From assembly GCA_017354895.1 (NCBI GenBank), contig CP071499.1:3410001-3474000 (forward strand): a stretch of 64,000 nucleotides of DNA. Reading direction: 5' to 3'. The position numbers and the translations under genes are program-made. Position 1 is the first letter of the stretch. The number at the start of each line of letters is the position of its first letter. The DNA comes from Podospora comata (taxonomy: Eukaryota > Ascomycota > Sordariomycetes > Sordariales > Podosporaceae). Below, in pieces: positions 1-12,479 of this stretch. The notes under the pieces were generated by a model. That model ran no database searches, was not told where the DNA came from, and was given only the letters and a program-made list of their open reading frames with translations.

Positions 1-2138
1 TGACGGCTCCTATCAAGGATCGATGCCATTTCGTCCGACTTGAGAAAGAGCTCGTAGGCCTCCCGCTGGGGCTTGGAGAGCTTGCAAAACAGAACCTGTT
101 CGCTCTTTTTCGGTAGATCCGCAGCAACGTCTACCTTGAGACGTTGAAGGAGATACGGGCTGATGGCCTCTTTGAGTGTCTCGGCGCATTTTTGTGCTGA
201 CACGATCTGAAGATTGGTCGCATTAGCGTAACCTCCGAGTTTGATGGGGACTTCGAACTGAGTCCGGAACGAAACCAGGGTCCCGAGGCGCATAGGAAAA
301 ATGAAATCGAAGAGTGACCAGAGCTCTGTGAGATTATTCTGCATTGGAGTGCCGGATAAGATGATCCTGTTTGGTGTTCGGAGCTCCTTGCAGTAGATTG
401 TGATTGCAGTGTTGGGATTCCGAATCTTGTGACCCTCGTCCAAAACAGCATAACCCCATTCCACGGGGATCAAAACATCGCCATAGGTTTGGAGACCGGC
501 ATAAGTGGTGACCAGCACATGGCCGTGTTTCACCACTTTGTCTACAATCTTCTTCGCTGCCTTGCTGGATTTGGCGGGACTTTTCTTATCCCAGTTATCC
601 TCCACATCTTCCCTTTTGCCCTCATCAAGGACGTTGAACATTCCACTGCCTGAAGAGTGTAGAATCGACACGCGGAGAGGTGGCCACCAGCGATGAAACT
701 CGTTGACCCATTGCCGCAGAACGGTCGCCGGTGCAACTACAATGACTGGCTTGTTCAACATCTTGCTGTAGTGTAAAGCCGCCACGAACGAGATCAGCTG
801 TACTGTTTTACCGAGTCCCATCTCATCGCCGACGATGCCACCCACCTGCTGAGCATACAACTCAGCCAGCCATTGAACACCTGTCTTTTGGTAATCGAAA
901 AGCGAAGGGTAAATGTCACCCGGGAGCTTCATTCCATTCTCGAATTGATGGTCAGGTTCGTCGGGAGAAGGCTTGAACCACTCTTCCTCGCCGTCCCACT
1001 CGCTCTCAACCTCTTGACCCAGTCTGAGCTGGCGGGCTCGCCTTGCACGACTTCTTCGCTTGACCCAATCTTCCAATCGGGCCTGATACACAGCTTCATT
1101 CCCGTCGTCAATGTTGCTCAAATCGACCTTTTCCTCACCAACGCCATCCGCCGCAGTAGTGACACCCTTCCCCCTTTTCCTCTTTTTCTTTGGAGTTGTG
1201 TCAGTCATGTCGAAATCATCCTCCAAAGACTCGTCCTCCTCATCATCTCTGGCACCGTCTTCTTCAGGCTCAAATTCGTCATCGGATCCTCCTTCGACCT
1301 CCTGCACAACTCTCCTCTTCTTTCTAGGCCGTAGCGAAAACTCCAACTCGGCCGTTGAACTGTTCTCGGTCTCCTCTGAAAACCCTGGCCTCCTTAGATT
1401 TTGATGACTTCGCGGCCCGTCCCCGACCTGCTCCTCGAGTTCCTCCGCAACAGCCTCATCTTCAGCTTCAATAATCGCATCAGCGAGTTCTCCTTCCACC
1501 CCATCTGGCCTCGGTCCACCAAACGTCGCGAATGGGGTGATTTTGCCAGTCCTGATCAAATATTCTCTTTGCGTCTCATTGGGAAGCCTTCCACCCACCA
1601 CTCCGGCCCCTTTGGACTGTGTCTCTGCAGCTCCCTCCTGATGTCTAGCCTCAATCCTGGTCTTAAAGTCCCTAACATCCTGCTCACAAATCTCAATCTC
1701 AGAGTCCAGCCGGGTGATTTCCTTCTGAATCCTAAGCCTGTTGGCAGGCGTGAGGTGGCCAGAAGTGAGTTTGGCCTGTTGGGTCTTTCGCTGGTTTTCC
1801 AGCCTCACTTTTTGGATCTGGGCTTTCTCGATACGCTTCCTGTCGCGAGTATCTTCGGCTTCGATAAGGGCCGCGTTGGCTTGGAGGGTAATGTCGCGTT
1901 CTAGTTCGTCTTGGTCACGGACGTTTTCGGTAAGGTGAGCAAAGGCGGAAGCTTCGTCATCGAGATTGGGGGCGGCAAGGTCGGGGACGGGGTTCTCCAT
2001 TGTGCTTTCGATGGCGGCGTTGGATTCTTTGGTCGATGGCGGATTCGGTTTGTGTGGTATTTCTTGCGAGACATCACCGGCCGCATCGGCGCTTTCTGCC
2101 TCTGGGGGGCTCATGATGACGCTGTATTTTGGAGGCAT
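1..2138 (-). CDS. rad26: RAD26/CSB (ERCC6)-like SNF2 DNA-repair ATPase, 3' part outside the window
   Basis: The reverse strand is open from an ATG at 2138 to the window edge (about 712 codons), so the C-terminal helicase half is missing. The N-terminus (about residues 1-330) is charged and coiled-coil-like, followed by acidic stretches and a basic KKKRKRGK-type nuclear signal. The SNF2 ATPase domain then begins, with the ATP-binding motif GDEMGLGKT, the Walker B variant DEGHKIRNPNT and motif III SGTPMQNNL. The DEGH form and the long acidic N-terminus are characteristic of the Rad26/CSB subfamily, which remodels stalled RNA polymerase II in transcription-coupled nucleotide excision repair in the nucleus. 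A second in-frame ATG lies at 2114, and an in-frame stop upstream of 2138 limits the start. No intron is needed in the visible part. Subfamily assignment is by motif recognition; a SNF2 ATPase is certain. Confidence 0.88.
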   Translation of the reverse strand, partial: MPPKYSVIMSPPEAESADAAGDVSQEIPHKPNPPSTKESNAAIESTMENPVPDLAAPNLDDEASAFAHLTENVRDQDELERDITLQANAALIEAEDTRDRKRIEKAQIQKVRLENQRKTQQAKLTSGHLTPANRLRIQKEITRLDSEIEICEQDVRDFKTRIEARHQEGAAETQSKGAGVVGGRLPNETQREYLIRTGKITPFATFGGPRPDGVEGELADAIIEAEDEAVAEELEEQVGDGPRSHQNLRRPGFSEETENSSTAELEFSLRPRKKRRVVQEVEGGSDDEFEPEEDGARDDEEDESLEDDFDMTDTTPKKKRKRGKGVTTAADGVGEEKVDLSNIDDGNEAVYQARLEDWVKRRSRARRARQLRLGQEVESEWDGEEEWFKPSPDEPDHQFENGMKLPGDIYPSLFDYQKTGVQWLAELYAQQVGGIVGDEMGLGKTVQLISFVAALHYSKMLNKPVIVVAPATVLRQWVNEFHRWWPPLRVSILHSSGSGMFNVLDEGKREDVEDNWDKKSPAKSSKAAKKIVDKVVKHGHVLVTTYAGLQTYGDVLIPVEWGYAVLDEGHKIRNPNTAITIYCKELRTPNRIILSGTPMQNNLTELWSLFDFIFPMRLGTLVSFRTQFEVPIKLGGYANATNLQIVSAQKCAETLKEAISPYLLQRLKVDVAADLPKKSEQVLFCKLSKPQREAYELFLKSDEMASILDRSR

Positions 2139-5100
2139 TGCGGATGGCAATTTGCGATCTGCAAAGCCAATTTCGAGAGCTTCGAGGTGGAGTGAATGAT
2201 GGCGTTTCTGAAGCAATCAAAGGAGGAAAACAAGATTTCAAGTGCAATGAGACTGGATGGTACTTGCCATTCTAACTGCGACAAAAAATTAGGTGGAAGT
2301 TGTTGCTCAAAAGATGCCGTTCACTGTACGACGGACCTCCTGCCTAGAAGTCGCCATGGGAGCAATGACGCATCGAATCCACTCAGTCGCGCGCATCGAA
2401 ACACCGCGCGATCATGTGACCTAAATTGCGTGCGTCTTGCTTAGCTCAGCCCTGTGAGGCCAAAGTGGAGCCTTGGCAAGGGTTCAGGGGAGGAGGCCGA
2501 CTTCAACGTTCAACATCCTTGCTCGACGTCAGTCTCAACGACAAGTCATCCTATGTTGGTCATTTAGCTGAATATCGTTTTATACTTCCAACCATCACTA
2601 CCGTGTCTTTAGACCATTGCGAAACTACGAGGAGTAGAGAAGCTTTCAAGGATCGTGGGCGGCCCGCGAGCATCAATAGCAAGAGTGTGGCTGGTAATCT
2701 GACATTTGGAAAACTGCTGTTCAGAGCAACGCAAGGCTTTGAAGACTAGCCAATATCAAACCACTTATACAAGCATATCTGCAAGGAACAAATCTGGATC
2801 TACCTATACAGGCGCACAAATGAGAATGTCCCAAACAAGGTATAGTTCTAGACAGCCAGTCATGATCGTCAGTTACCCGTACACAGCTGAAAGCATGCCG
2901 TAGAATGTGTCAACTTAGCAAAACGTACTCGATGCATAATGGTCTCCCCTAGGCAATATCGCCGAGGCGTCCTACATGGCTTACCGAGATCTCCAGAAAA
3001 ATTGGTTACACTGATGTCTGGCAAGCATGCTATCCTATGAGATGGGAGAGCGGGAGATTTCCGTGTCAAGAAGACAAGCCAGATACCAAGACTCTTGGTT
3101 GCTGCCCGTTCCGGGCTCTGGACTTGATGAAACAGTAGCCCTTGGAACGCAAGGGTTGAGGTTGCAAGAGATGGGGGCATTGCCGCCATGGGCTCCACGA
3201 AACCATGAAAGCTGTACACCACACCATGCGTGTCTATCGCCCACCCGCACCGTACTCGTCAAAGGCACTGACTGCCCTTACACAGGTAGAATCCAGGAGC
3301 GGAGACCCGTGGAGTCTTTGGTAAAGGATGTACCGTTTGTACCGTCTCCGGCCAGAAAACCTGGAACCTTGACCAAAGCGGGTGGCCGTCTCACACTAGC
3401 AGACCAATTTTCCTCCCATCACCTCCCACTCATGTGTTCTGCCCTCGTCATTCGTCGGCCTCCTGCCCTTGCTTTCCCCCGGTGGGCTCCTGTGGAAACC
3501 CCGCTACAAGAGCGAAGGCATTAGAAATCAGGGTGGTCCAATAGCCGCAGAACACGAAGGCTCATCTGTGAAGTCTCCTTCTCAAACAGGCAGACGAGGC
3601 GCTGAGAGGGGGTTCTTGGTGTGCAGTCACTCTCTCCTACCTCACCGCCCTTTGCGATTGCTCGTTTCACGGGCCGGATAACATGAGGTATCGAGTTCTC
3701 TTGCTGTTGGGTCGCAACTTGGTAGGGAGGATCGATCTGTCTTTTACGCATGGTATACGGGTAAAGTTGTTCCGACTCTGGAGTCCCTCACCATGTTATC
3801 TCCGTACTTCAGGGGCGGCGAGGAGGAAAATGTTAACGGACTGGCTGGCTGGTGGTGTGATACACAACCTGTGAAAAGTTCGATAAGCTTTGATCGGGAT
3901 GCCCTTTCTGCGACACACCGTCGCCGTTTCCCCGCTCGGTACCCTTTTGCCTTCTCCTTTGATCATGGCGTTAGGCTCTTTCCGGCCTTAAAGGTTGTTG
4001 ATATACCCTCATATAGCGGCCTGATATAGCCCGGGTCTGGGGGTAGAACACGACTCCACTCTTGCCACAGAATGACAAAAAAGCGCGCTGCTGATGAGGC
4101 CCTCCAACCTCCTCAAATTCTGTGTGCAGTCGTCTCTTGATCGGTCATGGTGCGAGCTGTCTCGGTTTCTGCAAGTGGTAAGTATGTCGTTGTCTGGTTT
4201 TGCCGCAGTGCATAGACGGGGTCAACCGGTATCGCGAGTTCTTGGCGCTTACAGAACTGCAGACCCTTCCCTCATGTAACACTATCGGATAAATTCAAGA
4301 TCCCTAAGAGTATCTGAGATGACTGACGTGGTGTTTCTGTCGGTCCATGAGCCACAGACTGCCAACCTGCGCTTTGACACTGCTTCTGTCTTGTGGTCGT
4401 GGTCCCAGCCAGTCTGGTTCACCGGGTGAAGCAAGTCGCAATTTATACGAGACGCAAGTGATATCGCGGGCTTGATGGCCGCATGGTGTGGTTGCCAAGT
4501 CAGTGGGTAGGCCGCCCTCTACACTATATGTGCCGTCCAGGAGCAATAGCCGCCAGCAGAGAACTGCGCGGCTTCAGCAGGTACCGCTTCAGGGCACCTG
4601 GAGATATACCATGAGCTTCACCAATCCCAACCATCTACTGAGGGAGACCAACACACTTAGGGGAGCATAAGACCGTATATTAGAACTTAATCTCCGATTG
4701 GGTCACGTCCCGTCTGATGTCGCAATGGGGGCGAGGCCATGATCCTCTGTATCTGGAGTTTGTTATCTCGGCCGTACTTTGGAGTTGGGTGTTGAAGAAA
4801 TGGGAACCATCCTAGCGTTATTTAGAAAGAAACACCGAACTCGCCTGTCTTGGGTGGCAGTGGGATACCTCACGAAAGTTGTCGGTTGCTTTCAGAGTGC
4901 TGGTTAGAGAGCCACAAGCAGCACGAGCAGCAAGATGCAAGGCTGGAAAGGTTTTGACGGTAGATGGCGAGGTCGAAACATGTATGGTCAGGCAAAGCCA
5001 GGTATCTGGTACACCGAGGAGCCTGTCGCTCACATCTCGCGGGACGACCCATAACAACCGAGAGGTGTTACGCATAGAAACCTTGGCGCCATCGCGCTAC

Positions 5101-6872
5101 ACAGACAGTTTCTCGTGGAGCGTGTTGCTCAATCACTGGTGAACCAAACTACAGGACGCAATTTCGCAGAGAAGGTAATGCCGTGCCCCGACCAGGGCAG
5201 TGGCGGTCTGCCAACCTCCATGAACCAGGCACAAAGATGACCTGAGGGCGGGGGAACGACAGTTCCAAGGTTGACTGGGTTAGGTACCTAGGTGGCTGAC
5301 AACAGGATCCAGGGAGATAGTGGTGCATCGGCAGCGCAAAGGAGCCTTTTTCTCGGAGTATTACCGAAACAGGGGTCTCGCCTCCTGCAAAGAACCTGCC
5401 TGTCAGCGCCCAACAACCCCTGTGCTGTCCAGTCCTGATCTCCAAGCGATGTAGCTCCTGTGGCTGTCCAAAAGCGAAGCAGAAACCGATTCGACCACGG
5501 AAGGTCAAGAAGGCGTATCGTGGTTGTTGGCAAGTGTTTCAGTTCCAGATACATGTGTCTGCCGCACGTCATGCATACTGCGCGTATATTGTTGCCAAGG
5601 AGCCAGGCCATGACAGAGACGAGCCTCGTTGGGAGGGAATCTGGCGAATTCTCCGAGACCTACTTGGCGAAGCTGTAGCAGGGGCCAACTTCCACAACCC
5701 TGCCTCCAGGGGTGTGCCGCAACAGACGACTGCATCTCTGCATCTGGAGGTTTTCTGTGACTCGGAATCCATATGTTGGAAGCGGACGGGGAATGCAGAG
5801 TAGCTATGAGGGTGACAGGCTCAATATACAGTGCAGCGACTAGATACTCAAAGGAGATCCCGAGGGGAATGGTGTGAAAGGTGATGATGTACCTATTTGT
5901 CACCAGATACCTAAGACACCCTGGGCAGCCGGCCCTATCTTGGCAACCGTTGAAGCGCACGGAGCAAGCCTTACTTCGTATGAACAGCTCCTAGATGCTT
6001 CTAGTTGGAACTGACTGTCGTGATTTCATCTGGATGTGAACTCTGAAGAGGAATAAACAATATACTATTATGTAGACAAGGCCTTCTCCTTGTCGTCTTA
6101 AAAAGTGTAAACATGGTTGATCAGAACACCTAGGAGAGAATATCGTAGAAGTATGTATGCCACTGCCTTTTCAGCTTTCAAGTTCCGATCCAAACACAGC
6201 TGGCCTATGATATCTTCTGTGCACGCGACAATCCTCTCCGAGGATCCACCTAGCTCGTCCATAGCTTGCGCTTGTGTCCTCTCCTGTCTCTCGTGTGTAT
6301 CCTCTTCTTGTCCGTCCATGCAAAATATTACCCTTTCGTTGGCCCCCCACCTGGAAATCGTGCCTCATTCCTCGGTCGTAGGTGTTGCGTAGTCTATAGT
6401 CGCGTGCCTGTCGTGTATGTCGTAACTTTCCGCCCATCCGACCGAATCTATATCATAAAAAAGCTAAAACAAATGTGTAGGACGAAATAGATGCCACAAA
6501 GGAAAAACAGAGCAAAAAATTGTAGAATTTCAGCGGTTTCGGGGTATCTCAAATATTAGCGCCGTTTCTGTTCCAACAAAACAGCAAGCCCATCCCCTAA
6601 GTATAAATCCATCCGCTAACAAAGAAAAGTAAATCAAGAAGCACGAGAGCGCGGAAAGAAGATGAAAAGGTATTGTCTGTGGATAAGCAAATCCAGTGTA
6701 TGTGAAGGTAAATCCTAGATCGGGTCCTGTTTGATGGGCGATATGGACAATGTGTCTGTGGAAGCTGGAAGGAAGCCCCTACGGGTCGTACTGGATGCAG
6801 TCACTGGAGTTGTGACGGGTAAACGGTGGTGTCCCCCTCAGGTGCCGGAGCTCCTGAGGGAGACGCTGATTG
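2139..6872. other. 4.7-kb stretch without a recognisable gene
   Basis: No open frame here shows a recognisable domain, a long coding run or a consistent exon chain on either strand; the open frames are short (mostly under 120 codons) and overlap each other. The first few hundred bases should hold the promoter and leader of the rad26-like gene, and the last few hundred the 3' UTR of the Myb gene. Base composition is not visibly AT-biased, so this does not look like a RIP-mutated relic. Confidence 0.5.
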
Positions 6873-8083
6873 CTATAAGTCTTCGCCTGATAGCTGTGCT
6901 GCCCTCTCGCGGCACGCAGCTGGTGTGAATCCGGTGCCGACTTTATTGGCGACGATACGCCACTTTTCGTTTTCGTAATCTTGCAGAGCGGTTTTGAGTT
7001 TTTGATCCTAGACTGCTGTCAGCTTTTTCTGACATTGCTTGTCAGAGTGCAAAGGGGGATACTGACCGTTTCATCCGTCCACTGTGTTGTCTTCGCCTTG
7101 AGTTTGGTGCAGTAACGCACTTGCAATGTCCCGCTTGACCGACCAGGGAAGAAGTCCGCAATTTGTTTCCACGTTAAGCTCTTGTTCTCCTTCAAGTCAA
7201 TCAAGAGCTGATCATCCTCTGGCGTAAACTTCAGCTTAGGCCCCCTCGGTCTGGGAGCTGGGGCTGGCATCCCAGCTTGCCCAACCACGCTCGGAGCTCC
7301 GGCTCCTATGCTGCTCTCCCCATCACGTCGCATCAACTTGTTCGGAGGTCCTGTGTCTGGCAGCCGGTGGTGGTGATGTGCTGGCGGGACTCCCGTTGCT
7401 TGGGCATAGGCAGCGCCTAGGGGCGTTTGCTGCATTGAATCCAGCTCGTTCTGTTCAAGTTCCGATATGCCGGGAACCGAAAGATCGAGATCATCAGGCC
7501 GTTGACGCTTCACGCCGGCAGTAGACCCATGGGTCGGGGTTAGAGATGGGTAGAGGGGGGGCACGACGTTGTGGGGAGAGGGGCCGGCGCCGTAATGCGA
7601 TGGCCCTGGATGGGCAGGGTGGCCGAGATGTCGCGCCCCCGGATGGCCGCCCAGGTGCGATGGGTCTGTGAGAATTGGGTGAGAGTGAGGGTGAGGGTGA
7701 TGTTGGTGAGTGGCAGGATAATGCTGTGGCAGGCCGTGGTGGGATTGATGGGGAGGCGGCTCATGGAGGGGCGGCGGCCCGGCGTGCTGAAGCGAGCCGC
7801 GATGGTGGTGCGTGTCATAAGGATGCGGAGCTTGGCTCTGCTCGGCCGTATGCGGCTCCTGTGACGAGTAGTCGACATTGTAATCCGGTCCTACGCGATA
7901 ATTGCCCGCCAGTGTGCCTCCGATGCATGGGTTCCGCCAGAGCGAGCCGCCCTGGCTGGTCGCCGGATTCTGAATGGAAAGAATTGGAGGAAACTGGGCC
8001 CCGCGGGGCTTCTTCGGCGGAGAGGTTGGCGTGTGGTGCTGTTCGTGCCCACTCAAAATGGCTGCTGTCAAACCTGGGACTTG
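6873..8083 (-). CDS. Two-repeat Myb/SANT DNA-binding protein (5' end uncertain)
   Basis: Two exons are clear on the minus strand: about 8083-7067 and 7007-6873, joined over a 59-bp intron (GTCAGT donor, TCTAG acceptor, 7008-7066). The long N-terminal part is rich in His, Pro and Gln (clusters such as HPHPHSHP). The C-terminus carries a SANT/Myb repeat beginning KLKFTPEDDQLL with the spaced aromatics, then a second repeat completed by exon 2 (WTDETDQKLKTAL, KWRIVANKVG, CRERAAQL). This suggests a nuclear sequence-specific transcription factor. No in-frame ATG precedes the conserved frame: a stop lies just upstream of 8083, and the next internal Met is far downstream. The start therefore probably lies in an upstream exon joined at an acceptor near 8084 (AAGTAG before CAAGTC). 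Targets are unknown. Confidence 0.72.
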
Positions 8084-11000
8084 CTACTTGCTCTCCTCGC
8101 TGATGAAAAGAGCCTGGCTGTCGAGGAAAACCAGGGCACATGTGGTGGTGGCTGCTGGTGAGCGGGCTCGTTCAGAAAGACTTCGGTGATAGGCTGTGTC
8201 GGTCACGTTGGTGTTGGGGGGTGGGCCCTCCTCTTGGTAGCTTACTGTGTGATAGCTACAGTATATGTGTGCGTGTGCGGTATCTCGCTGTGGGCGGTAG
8301 GCGTCAAATAGTATTACGTCGGTCTCGACATTGGCTGCTAATGATCGGTTCGGTCCAACTCTTGGTCGATGGTTTGGAAAAGATACAGGCAGAGAACTCA
8401 GAGTCCAGAGCAAGCGGCAGTGGGCATGACTGGCATTATATCGTCTGATATTCGGTACCGTGTAGCAGAGTGAGAGGGAGGGTGTGGGTTTAGTACCTGT
8501 TGCTGCCTGCTTTGGGACCAAGAGTTAAAGCATTCGTTAGATACTTCCCATGTGCCTGACAACAGATCGTTCCTGAGCAAAGGTGGAGCCCGAGCTACCT
8601 CGACCAACGATGACGGTAGCATAATTTGAGGATCTTATGCCATGGTCTAGCTGCCGGATATAGAAACCGCACCCCGGCAGCAGTTGATGATGCAACGACG
8701 GGGGCATGAGTGCTTGGCTTGACCGGCAGGGTTATGAATACAGGACTAATCTATCCTACTCAATGACCCCGGCCGACTCATACCAACGAGGGGGAACTAG
8801 GGAAACAAAACGGCCCAAAGAGAGACGTGGGATGGAAACCGCATGGAAGAAGACTAAACATCCAGCTCGATGGAGAATTAAAATGTGAAACAGGGCCACC
8901 GTGCAGGCGGAGACGGGCATGACGACAAGTGACTCCAGGTCTTTCACTGAGATTCTCGTCCACTGCAGTAACGGCACTTGCCTTGCGAACCAAACTTGAC
9001 AACGATGCTGCCGTCTGTCATCTCTTTGTACGAGATCTGCTGGAAAAGAGCAGAAAGGGGCTGGGGTCAAGGGGATAGCAGGACATCCAGGCCAGCCTAG
9101 CCTACTGACCAGGCTAGGAGGGCAGAGAGCTTGCAGGAAACAGTGCGAATGTACTTGGCGATGATGCACGCTGGGGCCGGTCAGGTACTGGCGGGTACCC
9201 AGGAAGGACCACGGTACCTTGCTGATGAGTCCGCCGAGCGTTGCAAAATGCCGTGTGGGAGGCAAGCGGAGAAGCTGCTGGGTTTTGGTGGTGGGCTCGA
9301 GTCTTGTCCCAAAAGGGCCATAATAGACCAGGGGCCCTATATCAGACACAGACCAGAGCTCGATTCACGGGCACACCATAGGGCAACCGGAAGACCGACT
9401 GCTGGTCCAACGGCCACATGATTAGCTCCCGTGTCCCCTAGAGCTGCCAAAAGCTCCAGGATCCTGGCATTGCCAACGCAAGGCTCGCGCTCGGTATGAG
9501 AGAGAACACCAGTTGTCAGCCAGCTCAGGCGCTGCCTCTGTTCATATCGCCGGGAATTTTGACGACATGTTGGTACAAGTGCACGGCGTAAACCCGTGCC
9601 TCTGCATACATCAGGAAGGGCTTGACCCCGGTCTGGAAAAGAGCAGGATACCCGTCGAGTCGACCGGCAGAAGCGTTCCCGTTGTAACCCTTTCATGGAG
9701 CAAAACCGTGCGTGGTCGGCGATCAGAGCTGCAAGATACCGGTGACGATGGTGAGGACGTGCGCGAAGCTATAGGCGCCCCGGGTATGATATGCCCAGGA
9801 TACCATATCCAGATCCATATCCGGTTCATCTGATCATCGAGAGTGAGTGGAGGTTGATGGGAAGAGGCGAACACACCGTCCGTTCTATCGGCGATAAGCG
9901 CGACTGACGAGCTGGGCCACGGGCAGTACCATCTTGACAGCGAGTGTGGTAGGGAACTCGGATGAGGCTAATCTCGGGATCCCCAAGATTGCGCATATGT
10001 CAATGCTGCGAGGGTTCCCGGTCGTTCGCGGCCAACTGACTGTACAAAACAAGGTGTCAGCAGGAGAAGAAAAGGGCGACAGATCCAGTTTTGCCAAACA
10101 ATAGACAGAAAAGTCAGGAAAGGGTAGCTGTTCGGCTCAAAGTGGACGTGCCGGCCGACTACGACGGCGCCGGTGTTTCTTGGCAGCCAGGAGGTGCTGC
10201 AGCGCAACGATTTTCCGACACGGTGGAGGCTCTAGCCAAGCATCGCATGAAGGAAACGCGTTTCATTCGAACCTTGCAATTAAAGGCCGTGTTATGCTCC
10301 CGCAATGGCAAGATTAACGTGATTTCGGGTTTCTAGAATCCTGCAGCGGTCTTCTAGCTTGAAGCGGGCGACCGGAAAGTCCGGGACTGTCAAGATATCG
10401 AAGCTTCGAAGATTCCAAGGAAGCTTCAACATGGACGCCATCGCTGGGTCACCGAAAAGGTCCAAGCGGCCAGGAGAGCGAGAGAAGCCGGGCCGTGAGG
10501 GTGGTGATGACCGCGTTCCCGTTGATCGTCGCGCATCAGAGTATGTATTTGCTTGAGACGTATCCTTTTCTATCTCGATTCGTTAATGTCTTGATGGTGC
10601 CCTGATGATTGTTTACTTTTTAGCGCACCTCCACTATTCGTCATAATCCACCAAAAATAGGCAGTCACCAGGGATGCCTTCACCCCTCGCTCCCACCGCC
10701 GCCCTGGTTCGAAAAACGGCACTTTGGACGACGACGAACGGTGGATCCCGAAGTTAATGAGATCGGAAGACAGATTCATGCGACCTCACTAGCTGAGTCC
10801 AACCCATGTCGCCAGGCTGAACGAGGCTGACGCAACAGCAGAAGATCGGACGGCCACAAGCGCCTCATAGCATAGGTAGCACAACGGACGCAGCTCGCTA
10901 CGAGGTAGCCGAAGAATACAGGTGTAAACAATCAGCATGTGCGGTTCATCTCGCGAGCAACTGTGACACCATTTTCCTGCTCGGCCTGGCCTTCCGAGAC

Positions 11001-12479
11001 TCCTGATCAGCGTTTTGACTCGGCCCGGGATGGGGGGGAAGAAGCTCGAGGTGGAGTCGCTACCCCGGATCGGGCTTGCCGCTGCGGGTCAGGGTCAAGC
11101 TCCCAAGACAGTCCGGGGTCTACATGAACACCCATCCCATCTCATCGTCCGCCTACCCTACGGATCCTGGCCCTGCCGTTCAAAGCAATGGAGATATTCC
11201 ATCCTGCCTAGGCAGTCCCTATCAGCCCACGAACTTCGGGCCAGAGCTCCTGAGCTTCAGGCAGCACGGAAGGAATACCTACCTATTGCGCTGGAGCTCA
11301 AGGTCAATTCTCCGCTCGGGACCTGCAGCGGACATTTCCCACATCTGCAGGGACGGCTTGGCGTGCATGTTTCCATGCCGACTTTAAACACACCACACGC
11401 CTCAAGTGCTCACTCAACACGGCATCAACCGCCTCCGCCAGAGAAATAAACGCGGACGTAGGCGCTCAATAGTTCCTCCTACCTAACCCACACCTCCATC
11501 GCAGTGGCCTTGGAAGCATCGCCAACTTTCCCAAGTGGGAAACTCGTCCATTCCTCCCACCTCCCTACGCATGAACGCATTGAGCGCAATCTCTTGTGAT
11601 CAGCGATATCCAACCGCTGAATCAGCCCTTACAGATGGTGTCTTCTCACTATGGGAAGAACAACCTCTCGGTTCCACCGTGCTGGTCTCTCTCTTTTTTT
11701 TTGCCCTCCCGGTCCTGGGGTGTACGATCGTCCTTCGTCCCGCACCGCATGCAGACAGTCTTTAGCCCTCAACCTCGGATCACACTTGTGTGGGCAATCA
11801 TACGGGCATCGCTTCACTATATTGCGTCACCTCTCGCAAGCTTTGCCTTCCGGTCGGTTCGTAAGGTGAGCGCTAAGTCGGATGATCCACCTTGGCAAAG
11901 AAAGCAGTCGGGCAATGGGAGGAGTGTGTGGTGTATAGCTAGATAGTTGTCCCGAGGCCGTGGGGTTGGCAATGAGGCAGGTGATGTTTTGTCTTCTTTC
12001 TGGGCTGAGCCTTCGATCTTTTACAAGGCCCACCTAATCCTCCAACGCTTTACCCTAACCCTGCATTTCAGTGACCTGTTCCCGGCTTATCTTATCCATC
12101 TTATCGTAGCGCAGAACCTGGAAAGCTTACATCTCATCAAATTGGCGGGATCTTTGTGAACAAATTCACGTCATTGAGCTCGACAAGTGCAACGAAGTCC
12201 CACGCCGGAAGCCGTGAGCACATGGTTAGACCTTCCGGGGGCAGTAAATAAATAACATTGTTGTAGCAATTGATGGTTGTGTGCCGCATGTCGACACTGA
12301 TTGGGCGGGAGGGCATCGGTATAATTCTCTTACGCCATGCGACATCTTACTTACCTCCTCAACTTTAACATGGTATTATTGATGTGATCCTAAGTTGTCT
12401 TGAAATCAAGTTTCCAGACCTGCCGTAAACCTTTTTTTTTTTACTTCCCTTTTGTTCACTCGACAAGTGCTTGTACACA
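8084..12479. other. 4.4-kb gene-poor upstream region between the Myb gene and corA
   Basis: This stretch lies between the divergent Myb and CorA-like genes. It should contain the missing 5' exon and leader of the Myb gene and both promoters. Open frames are short or of low quality. The longest is on the minus strand at about 8756-9349; it has no recognisable motif and no plausible exon partner. A telobox-like ACCCTAACCCTG lies at 12052-12063, about 420 bp before the corA start, and a poly-T run lies at about 12431-12442. Confidence 0.45.

Noticed and set aside
8756-9349. 197-codon minus-strand frame
   Set aside because: Irregular composition with many Cys/Pro/Trp, no motif, no good start context and no exon partners.
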